Shown: positions 19,353-27,529 of the stretch, one piece after another
How positions within the stretch are numbered: the first letter of the stretch is position 1
Layout of the letters: every line of letters begins with the position of its first letter
NCBI GenBank assembly: GCA_024742455.1
Contig: JANSYL010000003.1
Span: 62,001-126,000 of the forward strand
Length of the DNA: 64,000 nucleotides
Reading direction: 5' to 3'
Source: Paracoccaceae bacterium
GTDB taxonomy: Bacteria; Pseudomonadota; Alphaproteobacteria; Rhodobacterales; Rhodobacteraceae
The notes under the pieces: model-generated
Told to the model about the DNA's origin: nothing
What the model saw: only the letters and a program-made list of their open reading frames with translations
Databases searched by the model: none
Made by a program: the position numbers and the translations under genes

Positions 19353-20915
19353 TTACCCGACATCCTTGTAGCTCACTTCCTTGGCGTCCGAGCCGGTCTT
19401 TTCACGCCGCACGATCAGGCGGTTGAGCGCGTTGACATAGGCCTTGAGACTGGCGACCACCGTGTCGGTATCGGCCGATTGGCCGGTCGCGATGCGCCCG
19501 TCTTCCTCGATGCGGACGGTTACGGTGGCCTGCGCATCCATCCCTTCGGTCACGGCGCTGACCTGGTAGAGCTGCAATTGCGCCTTGTTGGGGAACAGCG
19601 CATTAACCGCGTTGAAGGCCGCGTCCACCGGGCCATCGCCCTGGGCCGTCGCCTGGTGATCCGCATCGCCCACGCGCAGGGTCAGGTCGGCCGATTGCGG
19701 CGCCTCCGTTCCGCAGATCACGCGCAGAAACTTCACCTCCAGATGCCCGTCGCCATCCGAGCCCGCATCGGTGACCAGCGCGATCAGGTCGTCGTCGAAC
19801 ACCTCTTTCTTGCGGTCGGCCAGCGCCTTGTAGCGCACGAACAGGTCGTTCAACTGGTTGTCCCCCAACTCGAAGCCGAGGTTTTTCAGCTTGGACCGCA
19901 GCGCGGCGCGGCCCGAATGCTTGCCCATCACGATATTGGTTTCGGTCAGGCCCACATCCTCGGGGCGCATGATCTCGAACGTGTCGGCCGATTTCAGCAT
20001 CCCGTCCTGATGGATACCGCTTTCATGGGCAAAGGCGTTCTTGCCCACGATGGCCTTGTTGGGCTGAACACCGAAGCCCGACACGGTCGCGACCCGGCGG
20101 CTGATATGCATGATCTTGGTGGTGTCGATGCCGGTGCTGAAGGGCATGATGTCCCCGCGGACCTTCATCGCCATCACCACCTCTTCCAGCGCGGTATTGC
20201 CCGCACGTTCGCCAAGCCCGTTGATCGTGCATTCGATCTGGCGCGCGCCACCTGCTACGGCGGCCAGGCTGTTGGCGGTCGCCATGCCCAGATCGTTGTG
20301 GCAATGGGTGGCAAAGATCACGTCTTCGCCGCCCTCGCATTCCGCGATCAGGCGCCGGATCAACTCGGCGCTTTCGACCGGGGCGGTATACCCCACGGTA
20401 TCGGGGATGTTGATGGTGCTGGCGCCCGCCTTGATTGCGATCTCGACCACGCGTTTCAGGTAATCCCATTCGGTCCGCGTGGCATCCATCGGCGACCATT
20501 GCACGTTGTCGCACAGGTTGCGGGCATGGGTGACCGTGTCGTGGATGCGGTCGGCCATCTCGTCCATCGTCAGGTTCGGGATCGCCCGATGCTGCGGCGA
20601 TGTGCCGATGAAGGTATGGATGCGCGGCTGCGCGGCGTGTTTCACTGCCTCCCAACAGCGGTCGATGTCTTTGACATTCGCCCGTGCAAGGCCGCAGATC
20701 ACGGCATTCTTCGAATTCTTCGCGATCTCGGAAACGGCGGCGAAATCCCCCTCGCTGGCGATCGGGAACCCGGCCTCGATGATATCGACGCCCATGTCGT
20801 CGAGCAGGCCCGCGATTTCCAGCTTTTCCTCATGGCTCATGGTTGCGCCCGGGCTCTGTTCGCCGTCGCGCAGGGTCGTGTCGAAGATGTAGACACGGGT
20901 GGTGTCGGTGGTCAT
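19353..20915 (-). CDS. leuA: 2-isopropylmalate synthase
   Basis: First committed step of leucine synthesis: acetyl-CoA plus 2-oxoisovalerate gives 2-isopropylmalate. 520 residues, type I LeuA. The DRE-TIM motif is FDTTLRDGEQSPG at the N-terminus. THCHNDLGMATANSLAA provides the metal-binding HxH, with GLGERAGNTALEEV, HESGIHQDG and GKHSGRAAL following. The C-terminal 120 residues are the leucine-binding regulatory domain (QLYQVSAVTEGMDAQATVTVRIEEDG). It is preceded by a leucine-rich leader, so attenuation as well as allosteric feedback is likely. Confidence 0.97.
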   Translation of the reverse strand: MTTDTTRVYIFDTTLRDGEQSPGATMSHEEKLEIAGLLDDMGVDIIEAGFPIASEGDFAAVSEIAKNSKNAVICGLARANVKDIDRCWEAVKHAAQPRIHTFIGTSPQHRAIPNLTMDEMADRIHDTVTHARNLCDNVQWSPMDATRTEWDYLKRVVEIAIKAGASTINIPDTVGYTAPVESAELIRRLIAECEGGEDVIFATHCHNDLGMATANSLAAVAGGARQIECTINGLGERAGNTALEEVVMAMKVRGDIMPFSTGIDTTKIMHISRRVATVSGFGVQPNKAIVGKNAFAHESGIHQDGMLKSADTFEIMRPEDVGLTETNIVMGKHSGRAALRSKLKNLGFELGDNQLNDLFVRYKALADRKKEVFDDDLIALVTDAGSDGDGHLEVKFLRVICGTEAPQSADLTLRVGDADHQATAQGDGPVDAAFNAVNALFPNKAQLQLYQVSAVTEGMDAQATVTVRIEEDGRIATGQSADTDTVVASLKAYVNALNRLIVRREKTGSDAKEVSYKDVG

Positions 20916-20961
20916 TTCAGTCTGTCCCTAGCTGATCTGCGATGTCTCCGGCGCTGTCCCT

Positions 20962-20997
20962 CCCCTGAGCGGTCGCGCCGAATGGCACGCTCAGAGG
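20962..20997 (-). promoter_or_regulatory. Leader hairpin overlapping the leu leader-peptide stop codon
   Basis: On the minus strand CCTCTGAGCG and CGCTCAGGGG (plus-strand 20988-20997 and 20962-20971) form a 10-bp stem with one G-T pair and a 16-base loop. The leader stop codon TGA is inside the upstream arm, so a ribosome stalled on the leucine codons or one terminating would alter this fold. A second possible pairing, CGGCGC with GCGCCG downstream, is mutually exclusive with it. No T-run follows, so control may be through Rho or translation start access. Confidence 0.5.
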
Positions 20998-21086
20998 CGG
21001 CTAAGGAGAAGGCGACCAAGCAGAAGACCGGGCACGGGGACCGGGGGCGCGGGGATATGCGGCTGCTTCGTCATGTTTTGAATCAT
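20991..21086 (-). CDS. leuL: leuA leader peptide (31 aa)
   Basis: A short open frame ATG 21086 to TGA 20991, 75 bases upstream of leuA on the same strand. The peptide begins MIQNMTKQPH and ends in LLLGRLLLSRL, seven leucines within the last eleven residues. Four of the seven use CTT and two CTC, while surrounding genes mostly use CTG. Leucine-rich leaders before leuA are the classic attenuation device in proteobacteria. Either ATG 21086 or ATG 21074 could be the start. Length and position are seen directly; function is inference. Confidence 0.75.
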   Translation of the reverse strand: MIQNMTKQPHIPAPPVPVPGLLLGRLLLSRL

Positions 21087-21117
21087 GTCCGATCCGGTCC
21101 CGGTTGAAAACCCCTTA

Positions 21118-21140
21118 TCGGGTCAACAGGATTGACCGAT
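21118..21140. promoter_or_regulatory. Small inverted repeat upstream of the SDR/photolyase pair
   Basis: GGTCAA (21121-21126) and TTGACC (21132-21137) are perfect 6-bp arms with a 5-base spacer; the flanks TC and GA extend the symmetry with one bulged G. It lies 31 bases before the SDR start and could be an operator or overlap a -35 element (TTGACC). The evidence is only symmetry. Confidence 0.3.
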
Positions 21141-21167
21141 TGAGCGCCGGACTTAGCTGCCCCGGTC

Positions 21168-21833
21168 ATGATAGATGCTTTGGTGATCGGGGCCTCGGGC
21201 GGGATCGGCCGCGCCGTGGCGGAAGAAATGCGTGGACGGGGTGGCAACGTCACCACGCTGTCGCGGCGTGACGACGGTCTGGACGTGACCGACCCGGTGT
21301 CGGTGAACCGGCTGATGGGCGCGCTCGACGGGCCGTTCCAGACGGTGTTCGTCTCCGTTGGCATCCTCGCCCCCGACGGCGGCGCGCCCGAAAAACAGAT
21401 TGCCGCGATCGACCCGCAGGCCATGGCACAGGTCTTTGCCGTCAACACCATCGGCGTCGCCCATGTGCTCAGCCATCTGCCGCGGCTTCTGCCGAAACGG
21501 GGCCGGTCGGTGACGGGGGTTCTGACGGCCCGGGTGGGATCGATCGGCGATAACCGCATGGGCGGCTGGTATTCCTACCGCGCCTCCAAGGCGGCGCTGA
21601 ACCAGATCGTGCATGGCGCGGCAGTCGAACTGTCGCGCACCCACCGCGATGCGGTGGTCGCCGCGCTTCACCCCGGCACCGTCGCCACGCCCTTCACCGC
21701 CCGATACGATCCGAAACATGGCAAAACCGCGCCCGAGGAGGCGGCGAAGAACCTGCTCGACGTGATGGAACGGCTGACCCCCGTCCAGACCGGCGGGTTT
21801 TTCGACTATGCAGGGCAGGAAATCGCGTGGTGA
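21168..21833 (+). CDS. Short-chain dehydrogenase/reductase (C-factor-like)
   Basis: 221 residues. The Rossmann motif is IGASGGIGRAVAEE near residue 7, the catalytic Ser lies in RVGSIGDN, and Tyr-Lys in YSYRASKAALNQI. HPGTVATPF follows the catalytic helix. The short length and DNRMGGWYSYR resemble the C-signal/CsgA-like SDR group. The substrate is unknown. The gene overlaps the following photolyase gene (GTGA), so the two are translationally coupled and may act in the same light- or oxidation-related response. Confidence 0.85.
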   Translation: MIDALVIGASGGIGRAVAEEMRGRGGNVTTLSRRDDGLDVTDPVSVNRLMGALDGPFQTVFVSVGILAPDGGAPEKQIAAIDPQAMAQVFAVNTIGVAHVLSHLPRLLPKRGRSVTGVLTARVGSIGDNRMGGWYSYRASKAALNQIVHGAAVELSRTHRDAVVAALHPGTVATPFTARYDPKHGKTAPEEAAKNLLDVMERLTPVQTGGFFDYAGQEIAW

Positions 21834-23356
21834 CCCGCCTCGTCCTGGTCCTGGGCGACCAGCTGAGCCCCGACATCGCCGCGCTGCGCGAGGCCGACAA
21901 GGCCCGCGACGTGGTGGTGATGGCCGAAGTGTCGGATGAGGCGTCCTATGTTCCGCATCACCCGAAAAAGATTGCCTTCCTGTTCGCCGCGATGCGCAAA
22001 TTCGCGGCCAGCCTCGAAAGCGATGGTTGGACTGTCCGCTACACCCGCCTCGACGATTCCGACAATTCGGGCTCGATCCCGGGCGAACTGCTTCGTCGCG
22101 CCGAGGAGGTCGGCGCGACCGAGGTGCTGGCCACCGAACCCGGTGAGTGGCGGCTGATCTCGGCGCTGGAGGACGCGCCGATCCCTGTTCACCAATTCCC
22201 CGATGACCGCTTCCTGTGTTCTCACGCCGAATTCGACGTTTGGGCCGAAGGCCGCAAAGAGCTCAGGATGGAGTATTTCTACCGCGAAATGCGCCGCAAA
22301 ACCGGCCTCTTGATGGACGGGGACAAGCCGGAAGGCGGCAAGTGGAACTACGACCATGACAACCGAAAACCGGCCCCTGATGCCATCACCTTCGGCGGAC
22401 CCATGCAGTTCACCCCCGACGACACGGTCGTGGAGGTGCTGGACCTGGTCGATCGCCGTTTTGACAACAATTTCGGCACCCTGCACCCGTTCTGGTTCGC
22501 CACCGACCGGGAACAGGCCCGCCGCGCACTGACGCATTTCATCCGGAAAGCCCTGCCGAATTTCGGCGATTACCAGGACGCCATGCTGGCGGAGAACAAG
22601 TTCCTCTACCACGCCGTCATCTCGATGTATCTGAACGCGGGCCTTCTGGGGTGGCGCGAGGTCTGCGACGCCGCCGCCGACGCCTATGCCAGCGGCGACG
22701 CGCCGCTGAACGCCGTCGAAGGGTTCATCCGCCAGATCATCGGCTGGCGCGAATACATGCGCGGCATCTATTTCCGCGAAGGCCCGGAGTACACGCGCCG
22801 CAACACACTGGAGCACAGCCGCGCGCTTCCCGGCTTCTACTGGGACGCCGAAACCGACATGCGCTGCATCGCCAAGGCCGTCGAACAGACCCGGGACGAG
22901 GCCTATGCCCACCATATCCAGCGCCTGATGGTGACCGGCAATTTCGCCCTTCTGGCGGGGATCGACCCGGCAGAGGTCCATGAATGGTATCTGGCCGTCT
23001 ATGCCGACGCCTATGAATGGGTCGAAGCCCCGAACGTCATCGGGATGAGCCAGTTCGCCGATGGCGGCATCGTCGGCTCCAAGCCTTATGTCTCGGGCGG
23101 CAACTACATCAACAAGATGTCGGATTACTGCAAGGGCTGCCGCTACGAGATCGGCCAGAAGACGGGCGAAAAGGCCTGCCCTTTCAATTACCTCTACTGG
23201 GCTTTCCTGCATCGCCACCGCGACCGGTTCGGCAAGAACCCCCGGATGGCACAGATGTATCGCACCTGGATGCGGATGTCGGAGGAGAAGCGCGCGGCCA
23301 CCCTGGACAGTGCCGAGGCGTTCCTGGACAAAATGGGCTCAGGCGGCCGCGTCTGA
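21830..23356 (+). CDS. Iron-sulfur bacterial cryptochrome/photolyase (FeS-BCP, PhrB/CryB type)
   Basis: 508 residues from GTG 21830 (GTG 21827 is equally possible). LVLVLGDQLSP at the N-terminus is the deoxyribodipyrimidine photolyase-related fold, with FAD-binding helical domain motifs TGNFALLAGI and GNYINKMSDYCKGC. Cysteines in MRCIAKAV, DYCKGC and KACPFNYLYW provide the four ligands of the [4Fe-4S] cluster. This clade includes the (6-4) photolyase PhrB of Agrobacterium and the cryptochrome CryB of Rhodobacter. It should bind FAD and an antenna (ribolumazine), and repair DNA or signal blue light. Confidence 0.92.
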   Translation: MTRLVLVLGDQLSPDIAALREADKARDVVVMAEVSDEASYVPHHPKKIAFLFAAMRKFAASLESDGWTVRYTRLDDSDNSGSIPGELLRRAEEVGATEVLATEPGEWRLISALEDAPIPVHQFPDDRFLCSHAEFDVWAEGRKELRMEYFYREMRRKTGLLMDGDKPEGGKWNYDHDNRKPAPDAITFGGPMQFTPDDTVVEVLDLVDRRFDNNFGTLHPFWFATDREQARRALTHFIRKALPNFGDYQDAMLAENKFLYHAVISMYLNAGLLGWREVCDAAADAYASGDAPLNAVEGFIRQIIGWREYMRGIYFREGPEYTRRNTLEHSRALPGFYWDAETDMRCIAKAVEQTRDEAYAHHIQRLMVTGNFALLAGIDPAEVHEWYLAVYADAYEWVEAPNVIGMSQFADGGIVGSKPYVSGGNYINKMSDYCKGCRYEIGQKTGEKACPFNYLYWAFLHRHRDRFGKNPRMAQMYRTWMRMSEEKRAATLDSAEAFLDKMGSGGRV

Positions 23357-23454
23357 TCCATCTTGACTGGGCCGCGGCCCGGCCGCATCTGCGATCAGCG
23401 CACGGTCGGGGCGATACACCCCGGCGCGGGCGTGATTGCTGGAGAAGGCCCAAG

Positions 23455-24006
23455 ATGATCGCCATCCACCGGGTGCCCCATGCGCTGTCCGATGCCGATT
23501 GCGCGCGGCTTCTGTCCTGCATCAATGACGCCCCGACCCGGGATGCGGGACTGGTGCGCCAGGCGCGCGACCATAACCTGCGCCGCGCCGATCTGGTCTG
23601 GCTCGACGACGTCGAGGGCGCGGACTGGGTCATCGACCGGATGATCGACCTGGTGCGCACGGCCAACCGCGACGTCTTCGATTTCGACATCACCGATTTC
23701 GCCGAAAGCCCCCAGGTCGCCCGATACGGCGCCGACCGTCAGGGTCATTTCGACTGGCATTCCGACATCGGCGAGGGGCGGCTGGCGGAACGGCGCAAGC
23801 TGACCATCGTGGTGCAGCTGTCCGACGCCGACGCCTATACCGGCGGTGATCTGGAACTGATGCCGGGCGCGGGGATCGTGGCGGCCGACCGCGCGCGCGG
23901 ATCGGCGACGCTGTTTCCCGCCTTCGTTCTGCACCGCGTCACGCCGGTAACGGCAGGCGAACGCCAGTCGCTGACCGTCTGGTGCCACGGCGCGCCGTTC
24001 CGCTGA
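23455..24006 (+). CDS. PKHD-type 2-oxoglutarate/Fe(II) dioxygenase
   Basis: 183 residues from ATG 23455, with GGAGAAG upstream at 23441-23447. The iron triad is His102 and Asp104 in HFDWHSD and His160 in FVLHRVTPV; Arg170 in GERQSL binds 2-oxoglutarate. The spacing and the double-stranded beta-helix strands resemble the prolyl 4-hydroxylase/PKHD (PiuC-like) family. Length is slightly below the usual 220. Substrate unknown; PiuC relatives often accompany iron-uptake genes, which are absent here. Confidence 0.82.
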   Translation: MIAIHRVPHALSDADCARLLSCINDAPTRDAGLVRQARDHNLRRADLVWLDDVEGADWVIDRMIDLVRTANRDVFDFDITDFAESPQVARYGADRQGHFDWHSDIGEGRLAERRKLTIVVQLSDADAYTGGDLELMPGAGIVAADRARGSATLFPAFVLHRVTPVTAGERQSLTVWCHGAPFR

Positions 24007-24052
24007 GCAGCGGGCCCTCTCACTTCATGTCGCCATCTGCTATACTGACGGC

Positions 24053-24481
24053 ATGGCAGGCGCTGATCCGACGGACGCGACCGCCGAGGTCGAAACTTTT
24101 CTTGACGCGGTAGCGCACCCGACGCGCCGCGCCGATGCGCGCGCCCTCGACGTGCTGTTCCGCGATATCACCGGCTGGCAGCCCCGCCTTTGGAACGGGT
24201 CCATCCTCGGCTATGGCAGCTATCACTACCGCTACGACAGCGGGCGCGAGGGCGACTTCCTTGCCACCGGGTTCAGCCCGAGGAAGGCGAACCTGTCGCT
24301 ATACATCATGCCGGGCTACCAGGATCACGGGGCGATCCTGAACCGGCTCGGCAAGCACAAGACCGGGGCGGCCTGTGTTTATGTGAACAAGCTGGCCGAT
24401 ATCGACATGGCTGCGCTGCAGGATCTGATCCGCGCGGGTCTTGCCGACCTCGCGCGGACCTTTCCCTTGACGCCGACCTAG
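24053..24481 (+). CDS. DUF1801 domain protein
   Basis: 142 residues with the DUF1801 pattern: an N-terminal helix VETFLDAVAHPTRRADARAL, WNGSILGYGSYHYRYDSGREG, SPRKANLSLYIMPGYQD and HKTGAACVYVNKLADIDMAALQDLI. Proteins of this fold (YdhG-like) are small alpha/beta cytosolic proteins of unknown function. The stop overlaps the end of the convergent metallo-beta-lactamase-fold gene by 4 bases. Confidence 0.8.
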   Translation: MAGADPTDATAEVETFLDAVAHPTRRADARALDVLFRDITGWQPRLWNGSILGYGSYHYRYDSGREGDFLATGFSPRKANLSLYIMPGYQDHGAILNRLGKHKTGAACVYVNKLADIDMAALQDLIRAGLADLARTFPLTPT

Positions 24482-25383
24482 CCGCGCAATTGCCCGCTTT
24501 CGGGGAACCACCGGAACCCGTCGCCCTCGGCGGCGACATAGCCGATGGCGGGGAAGGGCATGTGATAGCCGATGGCCGGGATGCGGTCGGCGGCGATCAT
24601 GTCCAGCACGCGGCGGCGCGAGATGGCCGCCGCCTCGGCGTCATTGTCGAACCGCACGTGCCAGTCCGGGTTGGCCAGCGACCAGACCGGGTGATTGGCC
24701 AGATCGGCGAACAGCAGCACGCGCTGGCCGTTGCTTTCGATGTGATAGACGGTGTGGCCGGGGGTGTGGCCGTGGGCGGCCATCGCCGTCAGGCCGGTGA
24801 CCACGTCCTCGCCATCTTCGATAAACCGGAACCGCTCGGCAAAGGGGCGCACATTGGCCTCGAATCCGCCATTCTCGGCCCCGGCCCAGAAATCGTACTC
24901 CGTCGAGGCTGTGACATAACCTGCATTCGGGAAGGTCGGCGTGCCATCCGTCGCCATGCCGCCGATATGGTCGCCATGCATATGGGTCAGAACCACGGTA
25001 TCGACCTGCTCGGGGGTGTATCCCGCGCGCGCCAGGGCACCGGTGATCGCCTCCGGGCTCAGACCGGTGTCGAACAGCACGAGTTCCGCACCCGTGTTCA
25101 CGATGGTCGGGGTGAAGAAGAACGTGCCCGCGCCCGGGTCGAGGACATTCCGGGCGCTGACGGCATTGAAGGTATCGTCATCGACATTGGTGCCGAAGAT
25201 GCCACGGACGTCGTCGCGCCGGACGCTGGCCGACAACAGGGTCGTGACCTCGAAATCCCCCAGCGTGAAGCGGCGGATATCCGAGGCCGCGGGCCCGAGC
25301 ATCGGCGCTTCGGCCCGGGCGGGCAGGGCGGTGGCCAGCGGAAGCGCGGCGGCGGCTGTCAGGGATTGGCGGCGGGTAAACAT
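24478..25383 (-). CDS. Exported metallo-beta-lactamase-fold hydrolase
   Basis: 301 residues from ATG 25383, with GGAAGGA upstream. FTRRQSLTAAAALPLATALPARAEA is a Tat-type signal peptide with twin arginine, so the protein is periplasmic. THMHGDHIGG (His134, His136, Asp138, His139) binds two metal ions; further ligands are in AAHGHTPGHT and LFADLANHP. This subgroup resembles AHL-lactonase- and arylsulfatase-like MBL hydrolases; the substrate is not predictable. The gene is monocistronic. Confidence 0.85.
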   Translation of the reverse strand: MFTRRQSLTAAAALPLATALPARAEAPMLGPAASDIRRFTLGDFEVTTLLSASVRRDDVRGIFGTNVDDDTFNAVSARNVLDPGAGTFFFTPTIVNTGAELVLFDTGLSPEAITGALARAGYTPEQVDTVVLTHMHGDHIGGMATDGTPTFPNAGYVTASTEYDFWAGAENGGFEANVRPFAERFRFIEDGEDVVTGLTAMAAHGHTPGHTVYHIESNGQRVLLFADLANHPVWSLANPDWHVRFDNDAEAAAISRRRVLDMIAADRIPAIGYHMPFPAIGYVAAEGDGFRWFPESGQLRG

Positions 25384-25559
25384 GTGACGTCCTTCCAGGA
25401 TGTGTGTGTCCGGCACGCTCTAGCACGGCCGTGGGTCCTTGGGGGTCACAGCCCTGTGAGTCGCGTGTTGGGCGAGGGGCGAAGGGAACGGTTCTCGCCA
25501 GCCGGTCGTAGGGCGGCCTCCGGACCAAACGGACAGCCCGCCGCTGGCGGAACCGCCGT

Positions 25560-25964
25560 TCACTCCCACCACCGGTCGATGCGGGCGATGTCGGCGTCCG
25601 ACCAGCCGAAATGATGCGCCAGTTCATGGACCAGCACATTGGCCACCAGCGCACCCAGCGTCACGTTGCCCCGGTCGGCCCATTCATCCAGGATCGCCCG
25701 GCGGAACAGCCAGATCGTGTCCGGCCCCATCGGCTGATCCATCACCGATTTCTCTGTCAGCGGGATGCCGTCATAAAGCCCCGTGATGTCATAGGCGTCC
25801 TCGATCTCCATCTCGTGCATGATCGTATCGGTCGGGAAATCCTCGATCCGCAGCACCACCTGCCGCGCCGCGTCCCGGTACACCTCGGGCAGGGCGTCGA
25901 TCACATGCTCGGCCATCGCCTCGAAGGCGGCAAGGTCGGGGGCGGTCAGATCGTCAAAGCGCAT
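25560..25964 (-). CDS. Small zincin-like metallopeptidase family protein
   Basis: 134 residues. HELAHHFGWSD (His113, Glu114, His117, Asp123) is the HExxHxxGxxD zinc motif of the metallopeptidase family (formerly DUF1025) that occurs widely in actinobacteria and alphaproteobacteria. EDFPTDTI and GLYDGIPLTEKS are also conserved. No signal peptide is visible, so it is cytosolic. Substrate unknown. It is divergent from gltX, with 65 bases between their starts. Confidence 0.85.
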   Translation of the reverse strand: MRFDDLTAPDLAAFEAMAEHVIDALPEVYRDAARQVVLRIEDFPTDTIMHEMEIEDAYDITGLYDGIPLTEKSVMDQPMGPDTIWLFRRAILDEWADRGNVTLGALVANVLVHELAHHFGWSDADIARIDRWWE

Positions 25965-26029
25965 CGCCCCGATATGGACAATTCCGGGCGGGCGTGAAAG
26001 AGCGTCCCCGCTTGATCCGGAGGCCGCCG

Positions 26030-27355
26030 ATGACCGTTACAACCCGTTTCGCCCCCTCGCCCACGGGATATCTGCATGTCGGCAACCTGCGCACGGCGCT
26101 GTTCAACCACCTGATCGCGCGCAAGGCTGGCGGCACGTTCATCCTGCGCCTCGACGACACCGACCCGGAACGGTCACGCCCCGAATATGCCGACGCGATC
26201 CAGGAGGATCTGGAATGGCTTGGCATCACCTGGGACCGGGTCGAAAAACAGTCCGGCCGGCTCGACCGGTACGCCGAAGCCGCCGATGCCCTGCGCGCAG
26301 CGGGCCGGTTCTACGAGGCGTGGGAGACGCCGACCGAGCTGGACCTCAAGCGCAAGAAGCAGCTGAACATGGGTCAGCCGCCGGTCTATGACCGCGCCGC
26401 GTTGAAGTTAAGCGAGGATGAAAAGGCGGCGCTCAGGGCCGAGCGGGGCGCGGGCGTCTGGCGCTTCAAGCTGGATCATGCGCGCATCGAATGGACCGAT
26501 GGCATCCTGGGTGACCTGTCGATCGATGCGGCCAGCGTCTCGGACCCGGTGCTGATCCGGGCCGACGGGCAGGTGCTTTACACGCTGGCCTCCGTCGTCG
26601 ACGACACCGATATGGGGATCACCCATGTGGTGCGCGGTTCGGACCACGTGACAAATACCGCGACGCAGATCCAGATCATGGCGGCACTGAACCACGAAGC
26701 GCCCGCTTTCGCGCATCATTCGCTTCTGACGGGGCCGGAGGGAGAGGCGCTGTCGAAGCGGCTCGGTACGCTCAGCTTGCGCGACCTGCGCGCGGCGGGG
26801 GTCGAGCCGATGGCCCTGCTCCGCCACATGGCGCGGATCGGGTCCTCGCAACCCGTAGAGGTGGCCGCAGACCTCGATGAACTGTCCGAGGGGTTCGACC
26901 TGTCCCATTTCGGCTCGGCACCCACAAAATTCGATGTGGCCGATCTGGGCGCGTTGTCGGCGCGCGTGTTGCAGGACATGCCAGCCACAGCCGTCATGGA
27001 CGACCTGCGTGCCGCAGGCGTGCCCGACGATCTGGCCGAACCCGTATGGGCAGTCGCCCGTGCCAATATCTCCAGGCGCGCCGAGGTGGCCGATTGGTGG
27101 GCCCTGTTCCGCGACGGGGCCACGCCGCTGGTCGCCGAAGAGGATCGGGATTTCATCGCCGAGGCCTTCGCGCTGCTGCCCGATCCCCCCTATTCCGACA
27201 CGACCTGGGCCGAATGGACCACGGCCGTGAAGGACGCGACGGGCCGCAAGGGCAAGACGCTGTTCATGCCGCTCAGAAAGGCGGTGACGGGGCGGGAACG
27301 CGGGCCCGAGATGGCTGATGTGATGCGCCTGCTGCAGGTCAAGCCGAAGCTTTAG
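26030..27355 (+). CDS. gltX: Glutamate--tRNA ligase
   Basis: Class I aminoacyl-tRNA synthetase of 441 residues from ATG 26030, with GGAGG at 26019-26023. The HIGH motif appears as HVGN (residues 16-19, in SPTGYLHVGNLRTALF) and the KMSKS motif as LSKR near residue 240. FILRLDDTDPERS is the usual glutamate-binding stretch. Alphaproteobacteria often carry two gltX copies, one of which charges tRNA-Gln for later amidation. This short form with HVGN could be either; I cannot decide from sequence alone. Confidence 0.95.
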   Translation: MTVTTRFAPSPTGYLHVGNLRTALFNHLIARKAGGTFILRLDDTDPERSRPEYADAIQEDLEWLGITWDRVEKQSGRLDRYAEAADALRAAGRFYEAWETPTELDLKRKKQLNMGQPPVYDRAALKLSEDEKAALRAERGAGVWRFKLDHARIEWTDGILGDLSIDAASVSDPVLIRADGQVLYTLASVVDDTDMGITHVVRGSDHVTNTATQIQIMAALNHEAPAFAHHSLLTGPEGEALSKRLGTLSLRDLRAAGVEPMALLRHMARIGSSQPVEVAADLDELSEGFDLSHFGSAPTKFDVADLGALSARVLQDMPATAVMDDLRAAGVPDDLAEPVWAVARANISRRAEVADWWALFRDGATPLVAEEDRDFIAEAFALLPDPPYSDTTWAEWTTAVKDATGRKGKTLFMPLRKAVTGRERGPEMADVMRLLQVKPKL

Positions 27356-27384
27356 GGGCCGGGCGGGCCCCGCCCGCCCCTTTC
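27355..27384 (+). terminator. Probable intrinsic terminator of gltX
   Basis: Directly after the gltX stop, GGGGC-(C)-GGGCGG pairs with CCGCCC-GCCCC around a 3-base loop, followed by TTTC. The stem is very GC-rich with one bulged base; the T tract is short. Confidence 0.55.
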
Positions 27385-27455
27385 GGGGGCACTGCCTCGG
27401 CCGTCGCCATCTGGGCTTGAACCAGTGGCGCCACGGATGGCGACCCGCCCCTGCG

Positions 27456-27478
27456 GTATTTGGCAAAGCAAAGAGGGC
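27456..27478 (+). repeat. Shared motif GGTATTT...AAGCAAAGAGGG (copy 1)
   Basis: The stretch GGTATTTGGCAAAGCAAAG plus AGGG recurs, with one gap and three changes, at 53759-53781. It lies in the gltX-MATE gap, flanked by GC-rich sequence in both places. It may be a dispersed intergenic element of this genome. Confidence 0.4.
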
Positions 27479-27529
27479 AGGGACGGTTCGTGCTGGCCTT
27501 GCCACGCGCCCCGTGTCACGCCTGTCGCC

